Below are positions 36,068-45,355 of a DNA stretch of 64,000 nucleotides, in pieces (the stretch's first letter is position 1; every line of letters starts with the position of its first letter). Both the position numbers and the translations under genes were made by a program. This DNA is from Clostridium_AM sp963780135 (lineage in GTDB: Bacteria; Bacillota; Clostridia; Clostridiales; Clostridiaceae). The notes beneath the pieces were generated by a model. The model made no database searches, was not told the DNA's origin, and worked only from the letters and a program-made list of their open reading frames with translations. The stretch is taken from contig CAWAAR010000003.1 of assembly GCA_963780135.1 (NCBI GenBank), positions 4,278,001 through 4,342,000 on the forward strand, given 5' to 3'.

Positions 36068-37558
36068 TTAAGATTCAATAATTACTCCTTTGTTATTATA
36101 ATACTTTTCATGATAAACTTTAACTTCATTGTAAAGTTTAAGAATTTCATCTACAGAATTACTTTTATAATACTTCTTTATAATATTTTGTATATCCCTA
36201 TGTGAAAGACTTTTTTCACTGTGCTGTATATCCTTTAAGATCTTTATCATGTTTTCATGATTTTCCTTATCTAGTTTATATAATAAAACCTGTGACATAA
36301 TATCCAAACTATGTATACTGTGTTTTTCATTTTCGCTTTCTTTAAAACTTTTAAAATCCCCTTCTAATCCCTTTTCATAATCTTCTTTGCTGTAATAAGT
36401 AGGCTCAACAATCATAACATTTTCTTTTAGCTTGTTTTGTATATTTGAGCTTATATATGAAGAATAAATGTAGTTTTCCCATGCATCTTTTAATATTTCA
36501 TTTTCTTTAGTATCTTTTATATTTTTAAATACTGGTTCCATTAAAATTTTGCTTATACTTTCATACCAGTATTCTCCTTGATAATCAACACTGTTAAAAG
36601 ATTTTAAGGATTTTATAGGCATTACATATGCATTATTCATGTAGTTTTTTTCCAAAGAATCCTTTTGTTTTATATTAAATGTATAAAATTCACTAAAACA
36701 TATATCTTCATGAAACATATTTTCAATACTCTCTACTTCTACACTGCATGTTTTTAGTAATTCTTCACCTCGTTTGTTATCTAAACTTTTATAATGTAAA
36801 GTAATATTTTCTCCCTTTAACGCCTTCCAATTATTGTAATTCCAAAACTCCAATTTTAAGAAAAAATAATTGTATGAAAACAAACAAACTAAAGAAATTA
36901 TGATTACAATTGATGTACCTTTATATATAAGATTCTTTCTTAAATGCTCACCTTTACTTACAAGGAAAAGATTTAAAATCATAAGCATTACTATTAGCAC
37001 AATCATAAATAATATATTTGACCAAAACTGAACTGATTTTTCCAGTAAATTTATATTAAGAGCCAATAGTGGATGACTTTCATGCCATTTTGTGCTTAAC
37101 ATCATCTGTAAAGACCACAAGCTTAAAGCTGCACTATAACCAATTAAGGTTTTTCCTGTAATATTACTAAATAAAAGAGCTACTAAACTCAATACCGTAG
37201 AATATAATATTAAAGCTATGAGACCAAAGAAAGATTTTTCAAAGCCCATAATTACAGCAGAAATATATATAATAGCAATTACAATTTGACTTATAACCCA
37301 AGTTGATGCATATTTCTGTATTAATATTTTATATTTTGGAGTTCTTGAAGTAAAAATAAGAAAATCCGTTCCATTTTCAATTTCACTAGAAAAAATATTT
37401 CCAACAAAAAACATCGGTAAAAGAGCTATTATAGAATCCATAATATACCACTCTCTAGACATGTTACACATATTAAATACTAAAACTATTAACATAAACG
37501 TTGCTGCAACCCCAAACATAATTTTGGATTGCTGTTTTAAATGATATTTTAAAATCAT
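36068..37558 (-). CDS. ABC transporter permease-like membrane protein with extracytoplasmic domain
   Basis: A 496-residue protein with about six N-terminal helices (residues about 15-235), then a soluble region (about 240-496, LEFWNYNNWKALKGENITLH) that may lie outside the membrane. ABC-2-like features are visible in GNIFSSEIENGTDFLIFTSR and TPKYKILIQKYASTW. It is tightly packed between an ATPase gene and another permease gene. The soluble domain is unfamiliar; a protease-like fold is possible, but no HExxH motif was seen. Confidence 0.72.
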   Translation of the reverse strand: MILKYHLKQQSKIMFGVAATFMLIVLVFNMCNMSREWYIMDSIIALLPMFFVGNIFSSEIENGTDFLIFTSRTPKYKILIQKYASTWVISQIVIAIIYISAVIMGFEKSFFGLIALILYSTVLSLVALLFSNITGKTLIGYSAALSLWSLQMMLSTKWHESHPLLALNINLLEKSVQFWSNILFMIVLIVMLMILNLFLVSKGEHLRKNLIYKGTSIVIIISLVCLFSYNYFFLKLEFWNYNNWKALKGENITLHYKSLDNKRGEELLKTCSVEVESIENMFHEDICFSEFYTFNIKQKDSLEKNYMNNAYVMPIKSLKSFNSVDYQGEYWYESISKILMEPVFKNIKDTKENEILKDAWENYIYSSYISSNIQNKLKENVMIVEPTYYSKEDYEKGLEGDFKSFKESENEKHSIHSLDIMSQVLLYKLDKENHENMIKILKDIQHSEKSLSHRDIQNIIKKYYKSNSVDEILKLYNEVKVYHEKYYNNKGVIIES

Positions 37559-37562
37559 AAAA

Positions 37563-38300
37563 TCACCTTCTATTTATAAATTTTTCAGCAGAAAATTTTA
37601 ATATGGAAATTAAAATTAATACAAAAGCTAGAATTGTTATAAAAGTTCTATTTATCATAATAAGATTCACAGTATCAGGGGAAAGATCATTTCCTGTATA
37701 TAAATTGCCCATATAAATTCCAGATATCATTAAACTAATTTTAGGAGTATTATCACCACTTAAACATAAAAATAAAATCATAGGAACGAATATGGTTAAA
37801 GGCTTAATATTAAACATAATGTCAATAAAATATGCAAAAGCGGTCATCGCCAAATACGAAGCTAGTGAATAAAACATAAAATATTTTAAAAATGGCATTG
37901 ATGAATATGGTGCTTGCTTAAAATATAAAGGCATTAACATCCATATTATATTTTCTATAAAACAGAAAAATAAACAATAGCCATAAGCCCCTAAAAATTT
38001 GCCTAAAGCATAGGTTTTTCCTGTGATATGCTGTGAAAAAATTATTACTGGCATTCTTGTTACTTCATCTTTATAGTAAATTGACATAACTATAATAGGT
38101 ACAACCATAACCCCTAAAATAACTAATGCATGATTACATTGATATGCAGCATATAATTTGTTCCAGGGCTCTTTACTTTCAATAGGACTATATACTAAAA
38201 CTGGAGCTATTAACAAAGCAATAACGCAAATTATTGTAATCCAATTTTTCAAAAGACTTTTAAATTCCTGTTTTGCTATTACAAAAATCTGTTTAAGCAT
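37563..38300 (-). CDS. ABC transporter permease
   Basis: A 245-residue ABC-2-type membrane subunit with six hydrophobic segments (MLKQIFVIAKQEFKSLLKNW at the N-terminus, then helices to about 240). ATG at 38300 has AAAGGAG upstream and overlaps the stop of the ATPase gene by 8 bp; a frame extending to 38321 is less likely. It pairs with the preceding ATPase and the larger permease that follows 5 bp later. Confidence 0.82.
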   Translation of the reverse strand: MLKQIFVIAKQEFKSLLKNWITIICVIALLIAPVLVYSPIESKEPWNKLYAAYQCNHALVILGVMVVPIIVMSIYYKDEVTRMPVIIFSQHITGKTYALGKFLGAYGYCLFFCFIENIIWMLMPLYFKQAPYSSMPFLKYFMFYSLASYLAMTAFAYFIDIMFNIKPLTIFVPMILFLCLSGDNTPKISLMISGIYMGNLYTGNDLSPDTVNLIMINRTFITILAFVLILISILKFSAEKFINRR

Positions 38301-39195
38301 AGTTTTTCTCTCCTTTTCCATATTTCATAAAATACATATAAGCATCTTCTAAATTAGGCTCTACATCTATTCCATAACTTTCTCCATGAAAATCCTCTCC
38401 TACAACTCTTAAAAACTTTCCAGATGATGTCCTTTTTACAGAAATAATTTCATATTTATCCTTCAGATTTAATATTTCCTCCCCATTTGAAACCTTAAAT
38501 TCTTTTACTTTTCCTTTTGCTCTTAAAATAAAATCCATAGGAGACCCTAAATATTCTATATCACCTCTATTAAGAAGTCCTATTCTTTCGCAAGAACTTG
38601 ATATGTCCTCCACAATATGAGTTGATAAAATAACACATTTTTGTTTACTTAATTCTACAAGAAGCATTCTAAAACGAATTCTCTCCTCTGGATCAAGCCC
38701 TGCAGTTGGCTCATCCACAATTAAAATCTTGGGATCTTTTAGTATAGCATTGGCAATACCAAGTCTTCTTTTCATTCCTCCTGAAAAGCCCCCAACTTTT
38801 TTATTTCTTGCTTCCCAAAGGTTTACTTTATTTAATACTCCTTCTATTTTTTTATTTCTGGTTTTTCTGCTACCTATATTATTAATTTGACCCATATAAT
38901 CTAAAAACTCCAGCGCAGTTAAATTAGGATATATAGAAAATTCCTGTGGCAAATACCCTACTATATCCCTAACTTCCAGCGAATGAGTTCTTGTATCATA
39001 ACCATCCACCATAATCCTACCCTTGTCTGGCATAATTAGTGTAATAAGGCTTTTCATAAGGGTGCTTTTCCCTGCTCCATTAGGACCTAAAAGTCCAAAC
39101 ATTCCTTCTCCAATTTTTAAATTCACATTATTAAGTGCATAAAACTTCTTGTTGTATATTTTACATACATTTTCAAAAGCAATTATATCTTTCAT
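38293..39195 (-). CDS. ABC transporter ATPase
   Basis: A 300-residue nucleotide-binding subunit: Walker A GLLGPNGAGKSTLMK, Q-loop GYLPQEFSIYP, signature GFSGGMKRRLGIANAIL, Walker B ILIVDEPTAG, switch His in LSTHIVED, and the tail VEPNLEDAYMYFM. It is the first gene of the leftward operon. It is divergent from an ECF sigma/anti-sigma pair, with about 180 bp between, and could be a target of that sigma factor. Confidence 0.93.
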   Translation of the reverse strand: MKDIIAFENVCKIYNKKFYALNNVNLKIGEGMFGLLGPNGAGKSTLMKSLITLIMPDKGRIMVDGYDTRTHSLEVRDIVGYLPQEFSIYPNLTALEFLDYMGQINNIGSRKTRNKKIEGVLNKVNLWEARNKKVGGFSGGMKRRLGIANAILKDPKILIVDEPTAGLDPEERIRFRMLLVELSKQKCVILSTHIVEDISSSCERIGLLNRGDIEYLGSPMDFILRAKGKVKEFKVSNGEEILNLKDKYEIISVKRTSSGKFLRVVGEDFHGESYGIDVEPNLEDAYMYFMKYGKGEKNYA

Positions 39196-39319
39196 TTGCT
39201 ATGTCCTCCTAAATTAAATAATTTTTTGTATCTTCTTTATTTAATACGTAAACCAATACAGTAAAAGTTTTTTGTTTTGAAAAAAATTTTCTTTTTTTGT
39301 GAACATTTAGTATGCTTTA

Positions 39320-39345
39320 TTCATCTAATAAGTGTAAAGTTCCTT
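39320..39345 (+). promoter_or_regulatory. possible ECF-type autoregulatory promoter
   Basis: TGAACA near 39300, about 16 bp, then CATCTAA lies 50 bp before the sigma gene start. The spacing resembles ECF promoters of the TGAAAC-N16-CGTC type, but the match is imperfect. Confidence 0.3.
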
Positions 39346-39378
39346 AGCTAAGGGAAACAGACAAAAGGAGGTAAAGGC

Positions 39379-39912
39379 GTGGAATTAGTTTTAAAAACAA
39401 ATTCTAGTAAAGATTTAAAATTATATATAAAGCTAGCTAAAAAAGGTGATAAGAATGCTTTTATAAAAATAATGGAAGGTAGTAAATCATCTATGTATAG
39501 AATAGCTGTAGGTATTCTGAACAGCCCACAGGATGTGGAAGATGCTTTTCAAAATACTATAATAAAAGCCTATGAAGGCATAATTTATTTAAAGAAAAAT
39601 GAATATTTTAAAACGTGGCTTATAAGAATTTTAATAAATGAATGTAATGCTATATTAAGATCTAACCATAAGATCATTCCTATAGAAGAAGTTGAAGACA
39701 ATACTAAAGTTCCAAATGAATTTTCTAAATTAGAACTTACTAGTGCTGTTAACTCTCTTTCTGAGGATTTAAGAATTGTAACAACCTTATTTTATTTTGA
39801 AGATATTCCTCAAAAGGACATAGCAAAAATTTTAGATATTCCTGAAGGAACCGTTCGTTCCAGGCTTTCAAGAGCACGAAACAAACTTTATGAAATGTTG
39901 AAAGAAAATTAG
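39379..39912 (+). CDS. ECF sigma factor (SigV/sigma-30-like)
   Basis: A 177-residue ECF sigma factor. Region 2 includes AVGILNSPQDVEDAFQNTI and FKTWLIRILINECNAILR; region 4 includes FEDIPQKDIAKILDIPEG and TVRSRLSRARNKLYEML. It starts with GTG behind AAAGGAGG. The next gene, 14 bp later, is a DUF4179 anti-sigma-like protein, the normal partner. It is divergent from the ABC operon, which it may control along with itself. Confidence 0.93.
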   Translation: MELVLKTNSSKDLKLYIKLAKKGDKNAFIKIMEGSKSSMYRIAVGILNSPQDVEDAFQNTIIKAYEGIIYLKKNEYFKTWLIRILINECNAILRSNHKIIPIEEVEDNTKVPNEFSKLELTSAVNSLSEDLRIVTTLFYFEDIPQKDIAKILDIPEGTVRSRLSRARNKLYEMLKEN

Positions 39913-39925
39913 GAGGTATTTTGAA

Positions 39926-41299
39926 ATGGACAAGGATTCAATTTTTGATGATATATTAAAGGAAAAGGCAAAAAATGAAGAATTTATATTGCCAGAAAGC
40001 TTAAATTTAAAAATAAAAGATACTTTAGATAATTTACCTAAAAGAAAGAAAATAAATAAAATTTTAAAAAGAGCTTCTGTGGCAGCTGCAATTATAATAT
40101 TGTGTGGAATAGGTATTACTACAACAAATCCTGCTCTTGCAAGAAATTTACCTGTTGTAAGTTCAGTTTTTCAATTTTTAAGTGAAAATAATATTATTGA
40201 TAAAGATTATGTAACATACAGTTCTGATCTAAATATGAGTAAAACCTCTAACGGTACAACTGTAACAATAAACAGCATAGTTTATGATGGTATAGCTTTA
40301 AACATTGGATATACCATTCAAAGTGAAAATGAAATTAAGGAAACACCTGTTATAATGAATGAAACAAGTATGAAAATTAATGGAAAAACTATTGGTTTTG
40401 GCGGAGGAGACACTGGTAAATTCAAAGATAAAAAAACTTATGTTGGAATAGCTAGTATCGATATGGCAATGGATTATCTTCCAAAAGAACATCGTAATTT
40501 CATAGTAGGAGGAAATGTTACTATACCAGATAACTTTCTCATGGACTTTAATATAAAGAAGATAAAGAATATAAAGACGCTTTCCAATGATATTACAGGA
40601 AACTGGGATTTTAAATTTAAAGTATCTAATGAAAAAATCAAGGCTAATGTAAAATCCATAAAACCCAATATAGATTTATCTTCTTTAAGACCAGGACTAA
40701 AAGTAAATGAAATTTTAATAACCCCAATAAATACAGCCTTAAGAACTTCAGAAACAGAAGATAAGAATTCAACTGGTGGTTACATTGTTTTTGATGATAA
40801 AGGAAGATCTTTGATGTTTAAAAGCAGCAGCTCAAGTGGTTCAGCAAATACTCACACTTATTATTCGCAAATTCTTTTTAGAAATGTATATGAAGATAGT
40901 AAATCTTTAACTTTTATGCCTTATGTTACTTTAAATACTTCTAACTTTAGTAAAGAAACTGCTTTAAATTTAAATGGTGTTACTTCCCTATCAGAAGGAA
41001 AACTAGGAGATTATAAAGTAACACAAATAGAATTTTTAAATGATAAGACACTAATTCACTATGAATGTAGCACGCTTCTTTCTGCAATTCCTTTTTACGG
41101 GATGAGCATACTAGATTCTAATGGCAAAGAGTATGATTTTAGAAGAGATTTTATAAAAGAAATAGATCCTTTAAATCATAAATATGTGGCTCAATTACCT
41201 GTTTTGAATAAGAATAGCCAGTATAAATTAAAAGCTGAAGATTATGAAAAAAAATATACAGTTAAAGAAGATTTGAAATTTATTGTTAAAATTAAATAA
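39926..41299 (+). CDS. DUF4179-domain anti-sigma-like membrane protein
   Basis: A 457-residue protein with a cytosolic N-terminus (about 1-45), one membrane helix (about 49-68) and a long extracytoplasmic part containing the DUF4179 domain (NPALARNLPVVSSVFQFLSE) and a C-terminal DUF5643-like region (SEGKLGDYKVTQIEFLNDKT). Such proteins hold the cognate ECF sigma factor at the membrane and release it on envelope signals. Its position 14 bp after the sigma gene supports this. AGGAGG precedes the ATG. Confidence 0.88.
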   Translation: MDKDSIFDDILKEKAKNEEFILPESLNLKIKDTLDNLPKRKKINKILKRASVAAAIIILCGIGITTTNPALARNLPVVSSVFQFLSENNIIDKDYVTYSSDLNMSKTSNGTTVTINSIVYDGIALNIGYTIQSENEIKETPVIMNETSMKINGKTIGFGGGDTGKFKDKKTYVGIASIDMAMDYLPKEHRNFIVGGNVTIPDNFLMDFNIKKIKNIKTLSNDITGNWDFKFKVSNEKIKANVKSIKPNIDLSSLRPGLKVNEILITPINTALRTSETEDKNSTGGYIVFDDKGRSLMFKSSSSSGSANTHTYYSQILFRNVYEDSKSLTFMPYVTLNTSNFSKETALNLNGVTSLSEGKLGDYKVTQIEFLNDKTLIHYECSTLLSAIPFYGMSILDSNGKEYDFRRDFIKEIDPLNHKYVAQLPVLNKNSQYKLKAEDYEKKYTVKEDLKFIVKIK

Positions 41300-41415
41300 T
41301 CAAAATTATATCTCTACAAATATATTTAATTAGGCAAGTAATCTTGCACAGCATTGATGAAACCCAAATTTATGTAATATTATATAAACTTTAAAGATTT
41401 CATAATATAATAAGG

Positions 41416-41507
41416 AATGGAGCTATCGCATTAAGAAATTTGCATATAATATATTGATTTACAAATCAATATATTATAATACCTATTCTTAGTGAACTAG
41501 CTCCATT
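41416..41507. repeat. 92-nt near-perfect palindrome, bidirectional terminator-like
   Basis: Outer arms AATGGAGCTA/TAGCTCCATT enclose partly matched CATTAAGAA/TTCTTAGTG arms and an inner perfect AATATATTGATTT/AAATCAATATATT hairpin. It lies between the convergent DUF4179 gene and asnA, so it could terminate both. Its length and symmetry are more typical of a palindromic mobile remnant than of a simple terminator. Confidence 0.7.
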
Positions 41508-41579
41508 TTCTTAAAAACCAACTATTGTCTACCCTACATCTACTTACCGTAATGCCGTTAAACAAAATTCATTTTAATA

Positions 41580-42602
41580 TTATAATAAGAATATGTTTTC
41601 ACTTTTACATTCTTCAATCATTTCCTGTGGCCATATTGCTGCTTGAACTTCTCCTATGTGTGCTTTTCTTAAAAAGAACATGCAAATTCTTGATTGTCCT
41701 ATTCCTCCTCCAATTGTATATGGAAGATTTCCATTAAGAAGCATTTTATGATATTGAAGCTCTTTTCTGTCTTCACAATTGCTAATTTTTAATTGTTTTT
41801 CAAGAGATTTTTCATCAACTCTTATGCCCATGGATGATAATTCAACAGCTCTGTCAAGTATAGGATACCAAAGTATTATATCTCCATTTAATTCCCAATC
41901 ATCATAATCTGGTGATCTACCATCATGTTTTTCTCCAGATTTTAAAGCTTTACCTATTTGTGATATAAATACAGCTCCTGCTTTCTTTGCTATAGCATCC
42001 TCTCTTTGCTTTGGAGTTAAATCTGGATATCTATCTTCAAGTTCCTGAGTAGTTATAAATGTAATTTTCTCTGGAAGTATTTTTTCAATACTAGGATATA
42101 AACTATTTATATAAGTTTCAGTATCTTTGAATACTTTGTATATAGATTCTACTGTGCTTTTCAAAGTTTTTTCTGTTCTATCCTTTTTATCTATAACTTT
42201 CTCCCAATCCCATTGGTCAACATACATAGAATGAAGGTTGTCTAATTCCTCGTCTCTTCTTATAGCATTCATGTCTGTATAAAGTCCTTCTCCAGCTTCA
42301 AAGCCATATCTCTTAAGAGCTATTCTTTTCCATTTTGCAAGAGATTGAACAATCTCTACATTTGAATCTTCTATTGCTTTTGCATCAAAAGATACCGGTC
42401 TTTCAACACCATTTAAGTTGTCATTTATTCCTGTACTGCATTTTACAAATATAGGTGCTGAAACTCTAGTAAGGTTAAGTTCCTCTGACAATCTTTTTTG
42501 AGAAAAATCCTTAAGCTTTTTTATTGCTCTTTCCGTTTCTATTATATTATTTTTTGACTTATATCCTTCTGCTTTCATTAATGAACTATACATCAATTCC
42601 AT
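41580..42602 (-). CDS. asnA: aspartate--ammonia ligase
   Basis: Makes asparagine from aspartate, ammonia and ATP in the cytosol. The 340-residue protein shows AsnA hallmarks: NNIIETERAIKKLKDFSQKR, TRVSAPIFV, ERPVSFDAKAIEDSNVEIVQ, SMYVDQWDWE and the C-terminal PYTIGGGIGQSRICMFFLRK. A T-box leader with an apparent AAC (Asn) specifier precedes it, so it should be induced when tRNA-Asn is uncharged. It leads the nitrogen block but is on its own transcript. Confidence 0.96.
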   Translation of the reverse strand: MELMYSSLMKAEGYKSKNNIIETERAIKKLKDFSQKRLSEELNLTRVSAPIFVKCSTGINDNLNGVERPVSFDAKAIEDSNVEIVQSLAKWKRIALKRYGFEAGEGLYTDMNAIRRDEELDNLHSMYVDQWDWEKVIDKKDRTEKTLKSTVESIYKVFKDTETYINSLYPSIEKILPEKITFITTQELEDRYPDLTPKQREDAIAKKAGAVFISQIGKALKSGEKHDGRSPDYDDWELNGDIILWYPILDRAVELSSMGIRVDEKSLEKQLKISNCEDRKELQYHKMLLNGNLPYTIGGGIGQSRICMFFLRKAHIGEVQAAIWPQEMIEECKSENIFLL

Positions 42603-42654
42603 AATTGTATTCCTCCTGCATTTTAGTTATTTAAATTATTACGATTATGCTAAA

Positions 42655-42925
42655 TAAAAAAAGCCCGTCATCCCAAACAGGGACGAAAGACATACTTCCG
42701 CGGTACCACCCAAATTAGCTGACAGCTCACTTAAATCAGTACGGAATAAAAATTCGATACTGTTCAATTCATAACGGTTTGATTCCGTCTAAGCCTACTC
42801 TCAAAGGATTTCGGTTAGAAACTCCGAGATGTTCTTCACTATAAACCTCATATCAAGCTTCCACCATGCTTGACTCTCTAAAAATCTTTTTATAGCTACT
42901 CTTCTCTTCATAGTATTTAGCATTA
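42655..42925 (-). promoter_or_regulatory. T-box riboswitch of asnA (Asn)
   Basis: The minus strand shows a stem I region with AGCATGGTGGAAGCTTGA, the specifier-side segment GAAGAACATCTCGGAG containing AAC, the T-box core GGGTGGTACCGCG (near 42700) that pairs with the tRNA acceptor end, and a terminator (CGTCCCTGTTTGGGATG with a U-run near 42656). The AAC specifier fits the AsnA product. Confidence 0.9.
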
Positions 42926-43227
42926 AATCTATGAATCTAATTATAATTGTGTTTTTATAATCTGTCAATATATTAATTTAATATTTTATAAATAATTTTA
43001 TTAAATAATTTCAATTGAATACATTCTTTTTATTAACTATTGTTACTTTTATCTCTATTCAATTGCTAGATCGTTATTATGGCTTATTCTTATCTTATAT
43101 CAAAAACAAATTAAAATGACTATTAAATGTTACTGTAACTCATCATAAATCTATACATATTCATAGCTAATATGCAAATACTATATTTATTACTAACTAA
43201 ATTTTATATTTGAAAGGAAATAACCTA

Positions 43228-43362
43228 ATGAATAGAAATAAAAAAACTAAAAACATTAAAGCAAATAAATCTATTGAAAATTCGCAAAACACCAATAGCA
43301 TTAATAGCTTAAATACTAATGATAACCATAGTTCAATAAGTGCTAATCATAAAAATAAGTAA
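43228..43362 (+). CDS. 44-residue asparagine-rich microprotein
   Basis: ATG at 43228 has GAAAGGAAAT at suitable distance and opens 44 codons ending TAA. The peptide is very hydrophilic, with 13 Asn and many Lys and Ser (MNRNKKTKNIKANKSIENSQ at the start). It carries no known domain. It lies between the asnA T-box and the ANTAR gene, both concerned with nitrogen, on the opposite strand, and is closed by a bidirectional terminator. Expression is unproven. Confidence 0.5.
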   Translation: MNRNKKTKNIKANKSIENSQNTNSINSLNTNDNHSSISANHKNK

Positions 43363-43372
43363 TTGCTAGTGT

Positions 43373-43405
43373 AAAAAATGCTTCAAAAACTAAGAAGCAT
43401 TTTTT
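43373..43405. terminator. bidirectional terminator
   Basis: AAAAAATGCTTC (43373-43384) pairs with GAAGCATTTTTT (43394-43405), with A/T runs on both sides. It can serve the plus-strand microprotein and the minus-strand ANTAR gene. Confidence 0.8.
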
Positions 43406-43410
43406 ATTTT

Positions 43411-43980
43411 TTATCCATATTTTTTTATAATCTTATCTGCTAATATCTCCATAGATATACACTTATCCATACTTTTCTTTCTCAAATATTTATAAGCTTC
43501 ACTTTCTGAAATTCTTAATTTTTCCATGACTATTCCCTTTGCTCTATCTATCTTCTTCCTATTGATTAATTCAGTTTCCAAATGTTCAATTTTTTCTTGA
43601 AGAATCTTAACCTTATTGATGTTATTTATGCTAAATTCTACAGTTTGATATAGTTGTTCTGAATTTATAGGTTTAATTATATATGCAAAAATATTCATTA
43701 TTTTTAAATTTTCATAAAATCCAGAGTGGAGATTGTTTGTAATAAATATAACACTGGATATTTTATCTTCTTCAATAATTTTCGCTGTTTTATATCCATT
43801 AATCCCAATTAAATTAATATCCATAATTACTAAATGTGGGTATATACTTCTACTAATTCTTAAAACTTCACCACTGTTAGCTGCTTGATAAACATTATAT
43901 CCCCTTTTTTTTAAAAGTTCACTAACGATTTTTCTGCATCCATTGTCACTATCAGCAACCACTATCTTATAATTATTCAT
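43411..43980 (-). CDS. ANTAR-domain response regulator (NitR-like antiterminator)
   Basis: A 189-residue protein: receiver domain (about 1-120, phospho-acceptor Asp 54 in VIMDINL, Lys in IIKPINSEQ), a coiled-coil linker and a C-terminal ANTAR RNA-binding domain (about 130-187, DRAKGIVMEKLRISESEAYK). Proteins of this type prevent termination at leader hairpins. It lies 40 bp after glnA, as does NitR in other clostridia, and a terminator-type leader precedes amtB at 47.1 kb. I infer control of the amtB-glnK-glnA genes in response to nitrogen. Confidence 0.9.
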   Translation of the reverse strand: MNNYKIVVADSDNGCRKIVSELLKKRGYNVYQAANSGEVLRISRSIYPHLVIMDINLIGINGYKTAKIIEEDKISSVIFITNNLHSGFYENLKIMNIFAYIIKPINSEQLYQTVEFSINNINKVKILQEKIEHLETELINRKKIDRAKGIVMEKLRISESEAYKYLRKKSMDKCISMEILADKIIKKYG

Positions 43981-44020
43981 AATATCACTCCGAAAATAAA
44001 TAATCTATCTGATAGGCAAT

Positions 44021-45355
44021 TTAAAATTTTCTTAAATATCTATCAAGCTCCCACTTAGATACATGTTTAGAATATTCCTTCCATTCATATAATGCTGCCT
44101 CAACAAACCTCTTATATGCATGATTCCCTAGCGATGCTTTTATTACTTCATCTTCAGACAAAGCTTTGATAGCTTCACGCAAATTAGCAGGTATTAATTC
44201 TATGCCTCTTTCTTCGATTTCATCATTATCCATTTCATAAGCATTACTTTTAACTTGATCTGGTGGTTCTATTTTATTTTTTATTCCATCTAAACCGGAC
44301 TTTAAAGTTGCTGCTAAAGCTAAATATGGATTAGCGCAAGGATCAGGACTTCTGAGCTCAATTCTTGTACCTTCTCCTCTTTCTGCTGGTATTCTTATTA
44401 ATGGACTTCTGTTACTTGCAGACCATGCAATTATAACTGGTGCTTCATATCCAGGAACTAACCTCTTATAAGAATTTACTGTAGGATTAGTTAAAGCTGT
44501 AAAGCCTTTAGCATGTTTCATTAAACCACCTAGAAAATAATAAGCAATTTTAGAAAGCTGCAGCTCGCCTTCTATATCATAAAAAGCATTTTTAGAATCT
44601 AATGTAGATAATGACATATTAAGATGCATACCTGAACCACTGATACCAAATTTAGGTTTAGGCATAAATGTAGCATGAAGACCATGTCTTTGAGCAATAA
44701 TTCTAACCACCATTTTAAATGTCATAATATTGTCTGCTGTGAGTAATGCATCTTCATACTTAAAATCTATTTCATGCTGTCCTGGTGCTTCTTCATGATG
44801 AGACGTTTCAATTTCAAAACCCATTTGCTGTAGTGCCTTAGTCATCTCATTTCTTGCATTTCCACCTAAATCTATAGGTGCAAGATCAAAATAGCTTGCA
44901 TCATCGTGAGTATCAAGAGATGGATTTCCTTTTTCATCTGTATTGAATAAAAAAAATTCACATTCTGGACCAACTTGCATTCTATATCCCATTTCTTCAG
45001 CTTCTCTAATCAATTTCTTTAATATATTTCTAGGACAGCCTTCAAACGGACTCCCATCAATATTATATACATCACATATTAATCGTGCTTCCTTATGAAC
45101 ATTCGTCCACGGAAAAACAGTAAAAGTTGATAGATCTGGATTTAAATACATGTCTGACTCTTCAATTCTCACAAAACCATCTATTGAAGACCCATCAAAC
45201 ATTATCTTATTATTTAATGCTTTTTCTAATTGATCTGCTGTAATACATACATTTTTCATAACACCTATTATATCTGTAAACTGCAAGTGTATGAATTCTA
45301 TGTCAAGCTTCTCTACTTTTCTTAAAAGTTCTTCTTTAACATTTTGCTTATTCAA
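44021..45355 (-). CDS. glnA: glutamine synthetase type I
   Basis: Makes glutamine from glutamate, ammonia and ATP. The 444-residue protein is the Gram-positive GSI-alpha length. Motifs: IMFDGSSIDGF, the metal-binding VGPECEFFLF and HEEAPGQHEIDFKY, and GEGTRIELRSPDPCANPYLA. No tyrosine adenylylation site of the GSI-beta type is evident. Its ATG overlaps the PII stop codon (ATGA), so the two are translationally coupled, in line with nitrogen-status control. Confidence 0.96.
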   Translation of the reverse strand: MNKQNVKEELLRKVEKLDIEFIHLQFTDIIGVMKNVCITADQLEKALNNKIMFDGSSIDGFVRIEESDMYLNPDLSTFTVFPWTNVHKEARLICDVYNIDGSPFEGCPRNILKKLIREAEEMGYRMQVGPECEFFLFNTDEKGNPSLDTHDDASYFDLAPIDLGGNARNEMTKALQQMGFEIETSHHEEAPGQHEIDFKYEDALLTADNIMTFKMVVRIIAQRHGLHATFMPKPKFGISGSGMHLNMSLSTLDSKNAFYDIEGELQLSKIAYYFLGGLMKHAKGFTALTNPTVNSYKRLVPGYEAPVIIAWSASNRSPLIRIPAERGEGTRIELRSPDPCANPYLALAATLKSGLDGIKNKIEPPDQVKSNAYEMDNDEIEERGIELIPANLREAIKALSEDEVIKASLGNHAYKRFVEAALYEWKEYSKHVSKWELDRYLRKF

